Source: Pseudomonadales bacterium
GTDB lineage: Bacteria > Pseudomonadota > Gammaproteobacteria > Pseudomonadales > Ketobacteraceae
Length of the DNA: 64,000 bases
Direction of reading: 5' to 3'
NCBI GenBank assembly: GCA_020062665.1
Contig: JAGUVW010000023.1
Coordinates: 62,001-126,000, forward strand
Part shown: one piece after another, positions 16,260-25,758 of the stretch
Layout of the letters: every line of letters starts with the position of its first letter
Position numbering within the stretch: the first letter of the stretch is position 1
The notes under the pieces: generated by a model
The model's input: the letters and a program-made list of their open reading frames with translations, nothing else
Told to the model about the DNA's origin: nothing
Database searches by the model: none
Position numbers and translations under genes: made by a program

Positions 16260-18005
16260 TCACTCAAACTCCGCATGATAGAGATCCGCATAATAACCAC
16301 CTTTCTTGAGAAGCTCTTCATGGACACCCTCCTCCACAATTCTTCCCTGATCCATAACCAACAATCGATCTGCCTTGAGGATGGTAGAAAGTCGATGGGC
16401 TATAACAATGGTGGTACGCGTCTTTGCAAGACTCTCTATAGCGCGGGTGATAATAGTTTCTGATTCGTTATCCAGTGCCGAGGTTGCTTCGTCCAGAATC
16501 AGCACGGGAGCGTTCTTGAGAAACGCCCTCGCCAGCGAAACTCGTTGACGCTGCCCACCGGACAGCTTGAGTCCATTCTCGCCGATCATGGTGTCCAATC
16601 CGTCCGGCAATGCCTCGACAAAGTCTGCCGCGTGAGCACTACGCAACGCAGCCTTGATTTCCTCATCTGTGTAAGATGCGTCACCATAGGCGATGTTGTT
16701 GCGGATGGTATCGTCGAACAAGGATATGTTTTGGTTGACCGTGGCTATGTGCCTGCGCAGGTTGGTGAGTTTGTATTGGTTGATGTCGACACCATCAAGG
16801 AAAATCACGCCATCACTCACTTCGTACAGTCGATACAGCAAAGACGCCAGGGTGGACTTGCCGCTACCGGAGCGCCCCACTAGTGCCACCATTTCCCCAG
16901 CGCGGACATCGAAACTGATATCGCGCAGCACGGGGCTTGGTGAACTGGGATAGGAAAAACCCAGATGACGAATAGCCATCTGCCCTGCTACGGTGTCGAC
17001 CTCATACGTGCCTGTGTCTTTCTCCGGTTCAACATCCAGAATATTGAACACCAGCTCCGCTCCAACCAGCGCACGCTGAATCATCACGTTGATTCCACTA
17101 AGCTGCTGCATGGGTTTGGGTAACAAAGCCACGGCGGTCAAGTAACCGACCAACTCTCCGGTAGAACTGCCCGCTAAAACCGCAGGGTTCAGTAACATGA
17201 AAATAATTACCGCCACCGCAGACGCGACAATCAGCTGTGACAACGGTGTAAAAATGGAAGAAATTTTGCGAATCTTCAGCTGGGCGACGAAAGTCTTGTC
17301 CAGTGCGGCCTCGTAGCGCTGACACTCATACCGTTCAGCGCCGAACCCGCGCACCACTCCGTAATTGCTGATCAGCTCCTTGGAAACCTGCATGGCCTGC
17401 CCTGACGCTCCTTCACTTTTGCGGGCGATCTTGCGTAAACGCCGGGTCGAGTACGCAACTAGCCCCCCCAGGAACGGGGCCAATAGCAGGAATATCAGCG
17501 ACAGTTGCCAATTGAGGTAGATTACATATGCCAGTAGGAAGACTATAGTCAGTCCTTCGCGAACCATGATTTTAAGCGCATTGGTCACGGCGACTTGAAT
17601 TTGGTTTACACCACTGTTAAGGCGATGCAGCAGCTGACCCTGCGAGATATCGTCGTAATACTTTGCCGGCAACATGATGAGATGTTCAAATACTTGGAGT
17701 TTGATCTTGCGAATCACACTGGCACCAACATACTCGTTGAAATAAGTACCCATGAACAACCCAACCCCCCTGAATGCAAAGATTGCCACCGCCACGGCTG
17801 GCAACACCCAGCGGGCGTCCGCATCCTTCTTCTCTATGGCATCGATCACCAGCTCCATCAGCTTCGCCAGCAACGGCTGCGCCGCCGCAAACAGGACGAA
17901 TCCAAAAATGCTCAGACCAAATGCCCAGGTCAGGCCTTTCATGTAACGAAGCAGGCGGATGTAGGTTGCCAGGGCACCAGGAGATTGCTGTGTACTCGCC
18001 ATCAT
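16260..18005 (-). CDS. msbA: Lipid A export ATP-binding/permease protein MsbA
   Basis: This 581-residue half-size ABC exporter flips core-lipid A across the inner membrane. It has six transmembrane helices in the first 320 residues. The nucleotide-binding domain follows, with Walker A GRSGSGKST near 385, signature LSGGQRQR near 485, Walker B LILDEATSALD near 510, and the H-loop IAHRLST. The open frame begins with GTG at 18011; I take the ATG at 18005 (one more ATG follows at 18002). A TATAAT -10 element lies at 18032-18037. It lies directly upstream of the AT-rich operon without a clear terminator between them, so read-through into the island is possible. Confidence 0.95.
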   Translation of the reverse strand: MMASTQQSPGALATYIRLLRYMKGLTWAFGLSIFGFVLFAAAQPLLAKLMELVIDAIEKKDADARWVLPAVAVAIFAFRGVGLFMGTYFNEYVGASVIRKIKLQVFEHLIMLPAKYYDDISQGQLLHRLNSGVNQIQVAVTNALKIMVREGLTIVFLLAYVIYLNWQLSLIFLLLAPFLGGLVAYSTRRLRKIARKSEGASGQAMQVSKELISNYGVVRGFGAERYECQRYEAALDKTFVAQLKIRKISSIFTPLSQLIVASAVAVIIFMLLNPAVLAGSSTGELVGYLTAVALLPKPMQQLSGINVMIQRALVGAELVFNILDVEPEKDTGTYEVDTVAGQMAIRHLGFSYPSSPSPVLRDISFDVRAGEMVALVGRSGSGKSTLASLLYRLYEVSDGVIFLDGVDINQYKLTNLRRHIATVNQNISLFDDTIRNNIAYGDASYTDEEIKAALRSAHAADFVEALPDGLDTMIGENGLKLSGGQRQRVSLARAFLKNAPVLILDEATSALDNESETIITRAIESLAKTRTTIVIAHRLSTILKADRLLVMDQGRIVEEGVHEELLKKGGYYADLYHAEFE

Positions 18006-18031
18006 GACCACTCAATGCACAGGGAGCGCGC

Positions 18032-18037
18032 ATTATA
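18032..18037 (-). promoter_or_regulatory. Candidate -10 element of msbA
   Basis: On the minus strand this reads TATAAT, a perfect sigma-70 -10 hexamer, 27 bases upstream of the msbA ATG. The -35 region is weak; no good TTGACA-like hexamer occurs 16-18 bases upstream. It lies in the 262-base divergent gap between msbA and ugd, which must also hold the ugd promoter. I see no other convincing element or RNA in that gap. Confidence 0.45.
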
Positions 18038-18267
18038 GCCCAAAGAGCACTGAAAATTCGGCCATGACCTATCCGCCAGTACTTTGTCGCATCTACCCCA
18101 GCGGGCATGGATTTTCCAGTGGATGGCGTTTATCCTTGCGCGGACATACCGGCCCAGCGGCATTCATGCATGCCAACCCGCGTGAAGCAGGGAGCCCGTC
18201 CTACCCCGACCTGCCGCCGACGCATCCAAACTCTGTAACGACGCAGTAATAAAGGTGATCTTTGCTT

Positions 18268-19608
18268 ATGAAAATCTCCGTCTTCGGTACTGGCTATGTA
18301 GGACTTGTCACTGGAGCCTGTCTGGCCGATGTTGGCCATACGGTGCTGTGCGTCGACGTCAACCAGGCCAAGATTGATCAGTTGAAACAAGGCATTATCC
18401 CGATCCATGAGCCCGGTATCGACACCGTGGTCAAGCACTGCGTGAAGGAAGGTACCCTGCATTTCACCACCTCGGCCGCCGAGGCCGTTGCCCACGGCGA
18501 ACTGATCTTCATCGCGGTTGGCACCCCTCCAGATGAGGATGGCTCTGCCGACCTGCAGTACGTGCTGGCCGTAGCCAAATCCATCGGCGAGCACATGACG
18601 GACTATAAAGTCGTGATCGACAAGTCCACCGTTCCCGTGGGAACCGCCGAAAAGGTGCAGTCCGCCATTGCCGCCCAGCTCAAGGCCCGCGGCACCCAGA
18701 TTCCGTTCGACGTGTGCTCGAACCCGGAATTTCTCAAGGAAGGCAGCGCGCTGGAGGACTTCACCAAGGGCGCCCGCATCATCGTGGGCACCGATTCCGA
18801 GCGGGTGGTGGAACTGATGCGCGAGTGCTACGCCCCCTACAACCGCAACCATGACAAGCTGATGTTCATGGATATCCGCGCTGCGGAACTGACCAAGTAC
18901 GCCGCCAACGCCATGCTGGCCACCAAGATTTCCTTTATGAACGAGATGGCCCAGCTGGCGGAACGCCTGGGCGTGGACATCGAGCACGTGCGCGAAGGCA
19001 TCGGTTCCGATCCCCGGATCGGGTACCACTTCATTTACCCCGGCTGCGGCTACGGCGGCTCCTGCTTCCCGAAAGACGTGAAAGCCCTCACCCGCACCGC
19101 CAAGAGCATCGGCTACCAGGCAGAACTGCTGGAAGCGGTGGACGCGGTAAACGAGCGCCAGAAGTCGGTGCTGTTCCAGAAACTGCACAAAGCCTTCGAC
19201 GGCGACCTGAAGGGCCGCACCATCGCGGTGTGGGGCCTGGCGTTCAAACCGAATACCGATGACATGCGCGAAGCCCCCAGCCGGGTGCTGATGGAGGCCC
19301 TGTGGGAAGCCGGCGCCAAGGTGAAGGCGTTCGACCCGGAAGCCCGCGCCGAGTGCGCCCGGATCTACGGCACCCGCCCGGATCTGACCCTGTGCGAAAC
19401 CCGCAATGAAACCGTCGCCGGCGCCGATGCCCTGGTCATCTGCACGGAGTGGAAGGCGTTCCGCACCGTGGATTTCGCCTGGTTAAAGTCCCAGCTCAAG
19501 CAGCCGGTGATCGTGGATGGCCGCAACCTGTACCGTCCGGAGGATGCCCGCGAAGCAGGCTTCCTCTATTACGCGGTTGCCCGCGGCGATTCCATCAAGC
19601 TGTCCTGA
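18268..19608 (+). CDS. ugd: UDP-glucose 6-dehydrogenase
   Basis: This 446-residue enzyme oxidises UDP-glucose to UDP-glucuronate with two NAD. The N-terminal Rossmann motif is [10 protein letters not shown]. The central block has [10 protein letters not shown] and SNPEFLKEG, and the catalytic cysteine is Cys266 in [10 protein letters not shown]. The C-terminal UDP-binding domain has [13 protein letters not shown]. The start is the ATG at 18268, with AAGGTGA upstream; a TTG six bases earlier is in frame but less likely. It is divergent from msbA and followed by glycosyltransferases, so UDP-glucuronate (or galacturonate/arabinose derivatives) probably feeds the core or a capsule. A strong hairpin follows the stop codon. 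Confidence 0.96.
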   Translation: MKISVFGTGYVGLVTGACLADVGHTVLCVDVNQAKIDQLKQGIIPIHEPGIDTVVKHCVKEGTLHFTTSAAEAVAHGELIFIAVGTPPDEDGSADLQYVLAVAKSIGEHMTDYKVVIDKSTVPVGTAEKVQSAIAAQLKARGTQIPFDVCSNPEFLKEGSALEDFTKGARIIVGTDSERVVELMRECYAPYNRNHDKLMFMDIRAAELTKYAANAMLATKISFMNEMAQLAERLGVDIEHVREGIGSDPRIGYHFIYPGCGYGGSCFPKDVKALTRTAKSIGYQAELLEAVDAVNERQKSVLFQKLHKAFDGDLKGRTIAVWGLAFKPNTDDMREAPSRVLMEALWEAGAKVKAFDPEARAECARIYGTRPDLTLCETRNETVAGADALVICTEWKAFRTVDFAWLKSQLKQPVIVDGRNLYRPEDAREAGFLYYAVARGDSIKLS

Positions 19609-19620
19609 TCTCCACCCTTT

Positions 19621-19648
19621 CGAAGGCTCCCGGTCACGGGGGTCTTCG
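19621..19648 (+). terminator. Hairpin downstream of ugd (partial terminator or attenuator)
   Basis: CGAAGGCTCCCG (19621-19632) pairs with CGGGGGTCTTCG (19637-19648) around a GTCA loop. This gives a 12-base-pair stem that includes two G-T wobbles. No run of T follows, so it is not a textbook intrinsic terminator. Placed 13 bases after ugd and 26 bases before the next gene, it may weaken read-through or stabilise the ugd mRNA end. Confidence 0.5.
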
Positions 19649-19674
19649 GTTCACCACCTCATTGACGCCCCACC

Positions 19675-20805
19675 ATGCCTGAAGCCAAGCCCCCACGCCC
19701 GCTGCGTATCGTCCAGGTGCTGCCGGCCCTCAATGAGGGTGGGGTGGAGCGCGGCACGGTGGAATTCGCCCGCGAGCTGGTGAAGCTGGGCCACGAGTCC
19801 ATCGTGATTTCCAGCGGCGGACGCATGGTGGACAAGCTGGTGGCGGAAGGCACTCGTCACATCGAACGCCCGGTGCACAAAAAATCCCTCACGTCGCTGC
19901 TGCAGGTGCGCCCCATGCGCAGACTGCTGGCGGAGCTGCAGCCGGATATCGTGCATGTACGCTCGCGCATTCCCGCCTGGATCGTCTGGCTGGCCTGGCG
20001 CAAGATGCCACCGCAACAGCGGCCAGGGTTGGTAAGCACTTTCCACGGCACGTATTCGGTGAGCCCTTACAGCGCCATCATGGGCAAGGCAGAACGGGTG
20101 ATCGCAATTTCCGATACGGTGCACCGCTATATTCTGGACAATTACGACGTAAATCCCGCACTCATCACCCGCATTTTTCGCGGGCTGGATGGCAGCGCTT
20201 TCAACCGGGACGCCTGCACGCCGGAATGGCGGGAGGCGTTGTTCCAGCAGTATCCACAGCTGCGCGACAAACAACTGATTCTGATGCCGGGGCGGCTGTC
20301 GCGCTGGAAAGGCCAGGAAGCATTTATCGCGATGATGGCAGAGCTGGTGAAGCTGCGGCCGGACTGCCACGGTGTGGTGGTGGGCGCCGCCGAGCCCGAC
20401 AAGCAGCATTACGAGCAGGAACTGAAGGATCTGTGCGTGGCGAAGGGGATTGCGCAACACGTGACCTTCGTAGGGCACCGCTCGGATATCCCGGCGTTTT
20501 ACCGCCTGGCCAGTGTGACTTGTCATATGTCCAACAAGGCGGAACCGTTCGGACGCACGGTGCCGGAAGCTCTGGCCACCGGCTGCCCGGTCGTAGCCTA
20601 TGACCGGGGTGGTGCCAGCGAATCGCTAAATGTGTGCTTCCCGCAAGGGCTGGTGCCACCGGATGACATTCACGCGTTTGCCCGGCGGGTGGCGGATCTG
20701 GCGGGGCAATCCTTCGATATTCATCTGCCGGAGGCGTTTTATCTGCAGCACCAGGTGGAGGCGACGCTGCAGGTGTACCGGGAACTGCTGGCCAGCCAGC
20801 GCTGA
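19675..20805 (+). CDS. Family 4 glycosyltransferase
   Basis: This 376-residue GT-B enzyme has the N-terminal motif VQVLPALNEGGVERGTVE, typical of GT4 proteins of lipopolysaccharide core synthesis. The C-terminal domain has MPGRLSRWKGQE (donor-binding) and EPFGRTVPEALATGCPVVA (the EX7E element). It lacks membrane helices and should act at the inner face of the cytoplasmic membrane. The Shine-Dalgarno sequence is poor. It follows ugd by 66 bases and precedes two further transferases on the same strand, which supports participation in core or surface polysaccharide assembly. Donor and linkage cannot be read from sequence. Confidence 0.88.
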   Translation: MPEAKPPRPLRIVQVLPALNEGGVERGTVEFARELVKLGHESIVISSGGRMVDKLVAEGTRHIERPVHKKSLTSLLQVRPMRRLLAELQPDIVHVRSRIPAWIVWLAWRKMPPQQRPGLVSTFHGTYSVSPYSAIMGKAERVIAISDTVHRYILDNYDVNPALITRIFRGLDGSAFNRDACTPEWREALFQQYPQLRDKQLILMPGRLSRWKGQEAFIAMMAELVKLRPDCHGVVVGAAEPDKQHYEQELKDLCVAKGIAQHVTFVGHRSDIPAFYRLASVTCHMSNKAEPFGRTVPEALATGCPVVAYDRGGASESLNVCFPQGLVPPDDIHAFARRVADLAGQSFDIHLPEAFYLQHQVEATLQVYRELLASQR

Positions 20806-20889
20806 ACTGCTGCATTCCCCCGCCGGTAGCGTCATGTATACTACGCGCCAACTGTTTGTCCGCGCTCACTGTCACCCTGGAATCGCCCC

Positions 20890-21930
20890 ATGAGAGTACT
20901 CAACGTCGCCTATCAACAACTCCGACGCTATGGCGCAACCCGTGTCAGCTGGGCGCAGAAGCTGACATTCGGGCTGATCAAGAATGATCACTTCACCCAG
21001 GGCTTCAGCGACCGGGACGTGGCAGCGTTCGAAGCACCGCTGGGCATCCGCGACCTGGGCGTGAAACGCGCCAACAGGCGTCTGCTGGAAACCGTGGCCG
21101 CGTTCGAGCCGGATCTGGTGATTGCCGGCCACTGCGACATGATCAGCAACGAGACACTGACCCAGATCCGCAAGCTGATGCCCCACTGCGCCATCGTGCA
21201 CTGCAACAATGATCCGCTGTTCGTGCCCAGCAACGTGGAGCGCATCAGATCCCGCGCAACCGTCACCGACGCCGTGTTCGTTTCCACTGGCCGCCGCGAA
21301 TTGAAAATGTTCGAAGGCAACCGTGCCCGCGTCTATCACATGCCCAACCCGGTGGATGCCTCGATCGAAAATCTCGACAACAGTCACCGCACCGACCTGC
21401 CCATCGACCTGCTGTTCTGCTCCAACAGCGATGATTTCACCCAGCGTCTGCAGAACGTGAAATTCCTCAAGGATCAGCTCGAAGGCCAGCTCAATTTCAA
21501 AACCTACGGCAGCTTTGGCGAAAAGCCGGTGTGGGGTCGCGACTATGATCGCGCGCTGGCGCAAACCAAAATGGGCCTGAATTTCAACCGCCAGGAAGTG
21601 CACTACTGGTATTCGTCGGCGCGGATGGCGCAGCTGGCCGGCAACGGCATTCTGCAATTCACCCACGCCAATCTGAAATTCGATGAACTGCTGCCGCCGG
21701 AAACCGTGGTCTATTTCCGCGAGATGGACGATCTGCTGGCCAGCATCCGCAGCTTTCATCACGATGATGCCAAGCGGCAGGACTGGGCGGCGCGGGCGCG
21801 GGATTTTTTCCACCGCGAGATGAATTCGAAGCTCTACGCCCAGTACATCGTGGAAGCGTCCTTGCAGATTCCGTTCAGCCACGACTATGTGTGGGCGCGG
21901 GACATCCACCTCGATGGTTCGATGAGATGA
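20890..21930 (+). CDS. CgeB-like glycosyltransferase (GT1_2 family)
   Basis: This 346-residue protein has a GT-B type architecture. An N-terminal domain carries PDLVIAGHCDM and a following CNNDP loop. The C-terminal domain (FCSNSDDF, FNRQEVHYWYSSARMAQLAGNG) resembles the spore-maturation CgeB/GT1_2 glycosyltransferases found in polysaccharide loci. Its stop codon overlaps the start of the YrbL-like kinase gene by four bases (ATGA), implying coupled translation. A -10-like TATACT occurs upstream at 20837-20842 without a good -35. The specific reaction is unknown; a role in core or capsule assembly is inferred from neighbours. Confidence 0.72.
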   Translation: MRVLNVAYQQLRRYGATRVSWAQKLTFGLIKNDHFTQGFSDRDVAAFEAPLGIRDLGVKRANRRLLETVAAFEPDLVIAGHCDMISNETLTQIRKLMPHCAIVHCNNDPLFVPSNVERIRSRATVTDAVFVSTGRRELKMFEGNRARVYHMPNPVDASIENLDNSHRTDLPIDLLFCSNSDDFTQRLQNVKFLKDQLEGQLNFKTYGSFGEKPVWGRDYDRALAQTKMGLNFNRQEVHYWYSSARMAQLAGNGILQFTHANLKFDELLPPETVVYFREMDDLLASIRSFHHDDAKRQDWAARARDFFHREMNSKLYAQYIVEASLQIPFSHDYVWARDIHLDGSMR

Positions 21931-22625
21931 CGGTGATTCTGGCGACAGAAGCACCCTTTGCCCGCGGCGGTAATCGCCTGTGCTATGTGCACCCGGATCA
22001 CGCGGATCGGGTGATCAAGGTGCAGCGGCCCGATTTCCCGCTGGAAGAACGTCGCCGCAGAAAAGGCTTTCCCAAGACGCTGCGCCCGCTGTCCAGCTTC
22101 GACGACAATCTGCAGGAATTTCGCGAGATGCAGATGCTGGATCGGGTGTTCCGCGAACCGCTGTACCGCCATGTCAGCCGCTGTTATGGTTTCGAGGTCA
22201 CCGATATGGGTGCCGGACTGGTGTCGGAGCTGATCCGGGACGACAGTGGCGCCATCTCGCACACGCTCAAGCAATATATCTGGGATCAGGGTTACGATGA
22301 GCGCTGCCAGCAGGCCGTGGCACAGTTTGCGCAGCACTGGATCGCCCTGGGCGTGCCCTCCCGCGATCTGCTGCTGCACAATCTGGTGGCGCAACGGGAC
22401 AGCGCCGGCAACATCAAACGCCTGGTGATCATCGACGGCATCGGCAATCCTGGCTGGATTCCCCTGGGGTGGTGGCCGCGCAGCCTGCGCGTCGCCAAGG
22501 CCCGCCGCAAGATCGCCAACCTGCACCTGCGCATCCAGACACTGCTGCCGCTGCGCGGGCAGGACAAATTTCCTGGCTACCACGGCCGCCTGTTTCACGA
22601 CGGCCAACCGCCGGCGGACGGTTGA
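21927..22625 (+). CDS. YrbL family protein (kinase-like)
   Basis: This 232-residue protein matches the YrbL family (PhoP-regulated YrbL in enterobacteria), which has a protein-kinase-like small domain. The N-terminal part reads PFARGGNRLCYVHP with VIKVQRPD supplying a probable ATP-binding lysine. A later LGVPSRDLLLHNLV segment resembles the catalytic loop (D..N) and VIIDGIG the metal-binding aspartate. Relatives occur within LPS loci beside core sugar kinases such as WaaP, so it may phosphorylate a core sugar. The open frame extends to 21891; I start it at the ATG at 21927 because of the ATGA overlap with the preceding gene and the family N terminus. Confidence 0.78.
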   Translation: MTVILATEAPFARGGNRLCYVHPDHADRVIKVQRPDFPLEERRRRKGFPKTLRPLSSFDDNLQEFREMQMLDRVFREPLYRHVSRCYGFEVTDMGAGLVSELIRDDSGAISHTLKQYIWDQGYDERCQQAVAQFAQHWIALGVPSRDLLLHNLVAQRDSAGNIKRLVIIDGIGNPGWIPLGWWPRSLRVAKARRKIANLHLRIQTLLPLRGQDKFPGYHGRLFHDGQPPADG

Positions 22626-22678
22626 AGCCGCGCCCACATCCAGGTTTGCATAACGCATTCACTTTGAGGAATCGAATC

Positions 22679-23731
22679 ATGTCAGCGGCCCCTCTGCGCA
22701 TTGCCCAGGTTCTTGCCGGTGCCGAGCACGGTGGCGCCGAGAATTTCTTTGTGCGCCTAGTGTCTGCGCTGGGCGAACGGTCGGAGCTGCTCGAAAAGGC
22801 CTTCATCCGCAATCACCCGCACCGCATCAATGCCCTGCGCGCCAACGGCGTGGACACTGCCGGCTTCCGTTTCGGCGGCAAACTGGATGTGATTGGCCAC
22901 TGGCAATATCGTCGCGCACTGCACGCCTTCCGCCCGGATATCGTGATGACCTGGATGGGGCGCGCCAGCGAGACCACGCCCGCCGGCAAGGGTCGCTATA
23001 TGCTGGTGAATCGCCTGGGCCACTACTACAACCTGAAGTACTACCGTCACGCGGATTACTGGGTGGGCATCAGCCGGGGCATCTGCCAGCACATGATCGA
23101 TGGCGGCATGCCGAAGGAGCGGGTGTTCTACATTCCGAATTTCGCCGACGAAACGCCGGTGCAGCCAATTGCCCGCGACAGTTTCAACACACCGCTGGAT
23201 CGGCCACTGATTCTGTCCGCCGGCCGCCTGCACGAGAACAAGGCGTTCGACGTGTTGCTGCAGGCGCTGGTGGACGTGCCCAACGCGACCTTGTGGCTCG
23301 CTGGCACCGGGCCGGAGGAAACCAACCTGAAAGCGCTGTGCAACAGGCTGGGCCTGGACGGGCGAGTGCGCTTTCTGGGCTGGCGCAATGATGTCACCGC
23401 ACTGATGCGCACGGCGGATCTGTTCGTCTGCCCGTCACGCCATGAAGGGCTGGGCTCCATCGTGATGGAATCCTGGGCGCATCAATGTCCGATCGTCGCC
23501 ACCGATTCCCAGGGGCCAGGGGAAGCGATCACCGACGGCGTGAGTGGCCTGATCACGCCGGTGGACGACGCCCGCGCGCTGGCGATGGCCATCAACCGCG
23601 TGCTGGACAACGACGATCTGAAACAGGAACTGATCGCAGGCGGAACGCGGGTGTACGCGGAAGGCTACTGCCGCGCGCACATCGTGGAAGAATACGTGAA
23701 GCTCTATCGGCACATTATGGCGAATCGCTGA
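22679..23731 (+). CDS. Family 4 glycosyltransferase
   Basis: This 350-residue GT-B enzyme begins LRIAQVLAGAEHGGAENFF, parallel to the GT4 gene at 19675. It has ILSAGRLHENKAFDVLL in the donor domain and CPSRHEGLGSIVMESWAHQCP as the EX7E region, both intact. The frame is open from 22469, but the ATG at 22679 has a GAGGA Shine-Dalgarno sequence at nine bases and gives the family N terminus. The two GT4 proteins share the overall pattern and may be old paralogues. It is the last plus-strand gene of the ugd cluster and ends 9 bases from the convergent ELM1-family gene. Confidence 0.88.
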   Translation: MSAAPLRIAQVLAGAEHGGAENFFVRLVSALGERSELLEKAFIRNHPHRINALRANGVDTAGFRFGGKLDVIGHWQYRRALHAFRPDIVMTWMGRASETTPAGKGRYMLVNRLGHYYNLKYYRHADYWVGISRGICQHMIDGGMPKERVFYIPNFADETPVQPIARDSFNTPLDRPLILSAGRLHENKAFDVLLQALVDVPNATLWLAGTGPEETNLKALCNRLGLDGRVRFLGWRNDVTALMRTADLFVCPSRHEGLGSIVMESWAHQCPIVATDSQGPGEAITDGVSGLITPVDDARALAMAINRVLDNDDLKQELIAGGTRVYAEGYCRAHIVEEYVKLYRHIMANR

Positions 23732-23740
23732 GCGTTGCCC

Positions 23741-24676
23741 TCAGCAGCGATCGGCACCCACACCAAAATATTCCAGCAGCCAGCGCGCACCACGATCCGC
23801 TTCCCACAGGCGGGCGTCGCACACCGGCAGCGGCTGGCGCAGATCCCAGTGGGCATAATCGCGCACCCAGCCCTGGCCCAGCAGATAATTCATGTCTTTC
23901 ACCACCCGCGACGTGCGCAGCGGTTTCAGATCCAACAGCCCGGTGGGTGCACCAGACGTGATGCACTCGTACACCATGGACACACTGTCCCGCGTCACCC
24001 ACAGCTGGCCGGTTTTATCCAGCTGCTGCTTGATGAAACCACGCTGGGTGTCCTTGTGGGAAATCAGGGTCAGGTTGGGGAGATTTTTCGCTTTCAGCGC
24101 CAGCAGAAACGCTTCCGGTGTACGGCGGGAATCGGTGAGCGTCCACTGCACGGCGGACTGGGCCTTGCAGATCGCAGCCACCTGCTCGATCACCAGCGCG
24201 TCATCCCAGGCGAAGTGCTCGTTAGTGCCGCCAATCAGAAAGGTGCCGGTGCCATTGTCGCGACCTTCGTAGCGGGGAATCACCGGATTCATCACGCCAA
24301 TGGTGGGCAGCACGTTCTTGCGCTTGGGTGGATTGTCGTGCACCGGGGTGATATTGGCGTCGAACAGCGCAGCGGGAAAGGCGCCGCGCATCAGCAGAAT
24401 GGTCTTGGCGCGGAAAATACGCTTCAGCTTCAGAATCAGGCTGTGAGTGCCCGCCCCCGCACCCAGAATCCACTCCGGCACCGGCAGTTCCGGTTTCACG
24501 CGACGCCGCAGCAGCGCATCCAGCAGGCTCACCGACAGGTTATCAACCGCAATCCAGTGCACGGTAAACGGCGCAAGGGCCTGCAGGCGCTCCACCAGAC
24601 CTTCCTGCTGGCTGCGATGACCGGGCTTTTCGTCGGTGACAACCCAGAGAACAATGGGCTTGGCGGGGTCTGTCAT
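23741..24676 (-). CDS. ELM1 family protein (formerly DUF1022)
   Basis: This 311-residue protein belongs to the ELM1/DUF1022 family, named for a plant mitochondrial-fission factor but widespread in Gram-negative bacteria. It looks like a GT-B-fold enzyme: an N-terminal half with VVTDEKPGHRSQQEGL and ILGAGAGTHSL, and a C-terminal half with DSRRTPE, WVTRDSVSMVYECITSGAPTG, which resembles a nucleotide-sugar binding site. Bacterial members lie near LPS or glycosyltransferase genes, as here, and are suspected to process nucleotide-sugars. There is no signal peptide. It is convergent with the GT4 gene and precedes ilvE on the minus strand. Biochemical function is unproven. Confidence 0.82.
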   Translation of the reverse strand: MTDPAKPIVLWVVTDEKPGHRSQQEGLVERLQALAPFTVHWIAVDNLSVSLLDALLRRRVKPELPVPEWILGAGAGTHSLILKLKRIFRAKTILLMRGAFPAALFDANITPVHDNPPKRKNVLPTIGVMNPVIPRYEGRDNGTGTFLIGGTNEHFAWDDALVIEQVAAICKAQSAVQWTLTDSRRTPEAFLLALKAKNLPNLTLISHKDTQRGFIKQQLDKTGQLWVTRDSVSMVYECITSGAPTGLLDLKPLRTSRVVKDMNYLLGQGWVRDYAHWDLRQPLPVCDARLWEADRGARWLLEYFGVGADRC

Positions 24677-24747
24677 GGTGGCCTTCTGGCAGGGATGAGA
24701 GAAACCGCGACCGCAGGATGAAGGCCCCCGCAGCCGCGGCGCAGCGA

Positions 24748-25668
24748 TCAGACGTAGCTGATCCAGTCCTTGTGCTTCTCGGAGCGGCCCATGACCACGT
24801 CGAAATACAGCTTCTGCAGCTGCTCGGTGACGGGGCCGCGCTTGCCGGAGCCGATCACACGGCCATCCAGTTGCTGGATCGGCAGAACCTCGGCGGCGGT
24901 GCCGGTGAAGAAGGCTTCATCCGCCACGTAGACTTCGTCGCGGGTGATGCGCTTTTCGATGACTTCATAGCCCAGCTCGTTGGCCAGCTGCATCACGGTG
25001 GCGCGGGTGATGCCGTCCAGGCAGGCGGTCAGTTCCGGGGTGTAGATCTTGCCTTTGTAAACGGTGAAGACGTTCTCACCGCTGCCCTCGGCCACGTAGC
25101 CTTCGGTGTCCAGCAGCAGGGCTTCTTCGCAGCCGCAGCTCAGGGCTTCATTCAGGGCCAGCATGGAGTTGATGTAGTGACCATTCGCCTTCGCCTTGCA
25201 CATGGAGATGTTGACGTGATGGCGGGTGTAGGACGAGGTGCGCACCTTGATGCCCACTTCCTTGGCTTCCGGCGACATGTAGGACGGCCATTCCCAGGCG
25301 GCGACGATCAGGTGCACTTTCAGGTTGCTGGCACGCAGGCCCATGCCCTCGGAGCCGAAGAACACCATCGGACGCAGGTAAGCGTGGGGCAGGTTGTTGG
25401 CGCGCACGGCGGCCAGCTGGGCCTCGTTCACCTGTTCCTTGGTGAAGGGCATCTTCATGTTCATGATGTGGGCGGAGCGGAACAGGCGGTCGGTGTGTTC
25501 CTGGAGGCGGAAGATGCCAGGGCCGTTCACAGTGGCATAGGCACGCACACCCTCGAACACGCCCATGCCATAGTGCAGGGTGTGGGTGAGCACATGGACC
25601 TGGGCATCGCGCCAGGGTACCAGTTCGCCGTCAAACCAGATGAGACCGTCACGGTCGGCCATGGACAT
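24748..25668 (-). CDS. ilvE: Branched-chain amino acid aminotransferase
   Basis: This 306-residue class IV PLP-dependent aminotransferase interconverts 2-oxo acids with leucine, isoleucine and valine. HTLHYGMGVFEGVRAY lies near the N terminus, the catalytic lysine is expected in CKAKANGHYINSML, and the class IV pattern EALLLDTEGYVAEGSGENVF follows. FFTGTAAEVLPI is near the C terminus. The start at 25668 has AGGAG nine bases upstream; an ATG two codons later is possible. It follows glnE on the same strand after 90 bases, where a TATAGT hexamer at 25727-25732 (minus strand) could be its own -10. A glnE-ilvE pair is common in pseudomonads and relatives. Confidence 0.96.
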   Translation of the reverse strand: MSMADRDGLIWFDGELVPWRDAQVHVLTHTLHYGMGVFEGVRAYATVNGPGIFRLQEHTDRLFRSAHIMNMKMPFTKEQVNEAQLAAVRANNLPHAYLRPMVFFGSEGMGLRASNLKVHLIVAAWEWPSYMSPEAKEVGIKVRTSSYTRHHVNISMCKAKANGHYINSMLALNEALSCGCEEALLLDTEGYVAEGSGENVFTVYKGKIYTPELTACLDGITRATVMQLANELGYEVIEKRITRDEVYVADEAFFTGTAAEVLPIQQLDGRVIGSGKRGPVTEQLQKLYFDVVMGRSEKHKDWISYV

Positions 25669-25758
25669 GGTGGAACACTCCTCTTTTTACGCAGGGTCAG
25701 CCTGTAACAGGGATATAAGGCCGGACACTATACCAAAAGGGGCCGGGGGTTGACGAGG

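Noticed and set aside
18006-18267. Possible small RNA or short gene in the msbA-ugd gap
   Set aside because: No open frame with a Shine-Dalgarno sequence and no terminator-like hairpin was found; only the msbA -10 element is supported.
20825-20832. GGTAGCGT, the core of the ops/RfaH element, upstream of a glycosyltransferase
   Set aside because: Eight bases are expected by chance in a window of this size, the rest of the JUMPstart consensus is missing, and it lies 5' of the nearest -10-like hexamer.
23727-23745. GCTGAG/CTCAGC hairpin between the convergent GT4 and ELM1-family genes
   Set aside because: The stem is only six base pairs, overlaps both coding ends and lacks a T run, so it is not supported as a terminator.
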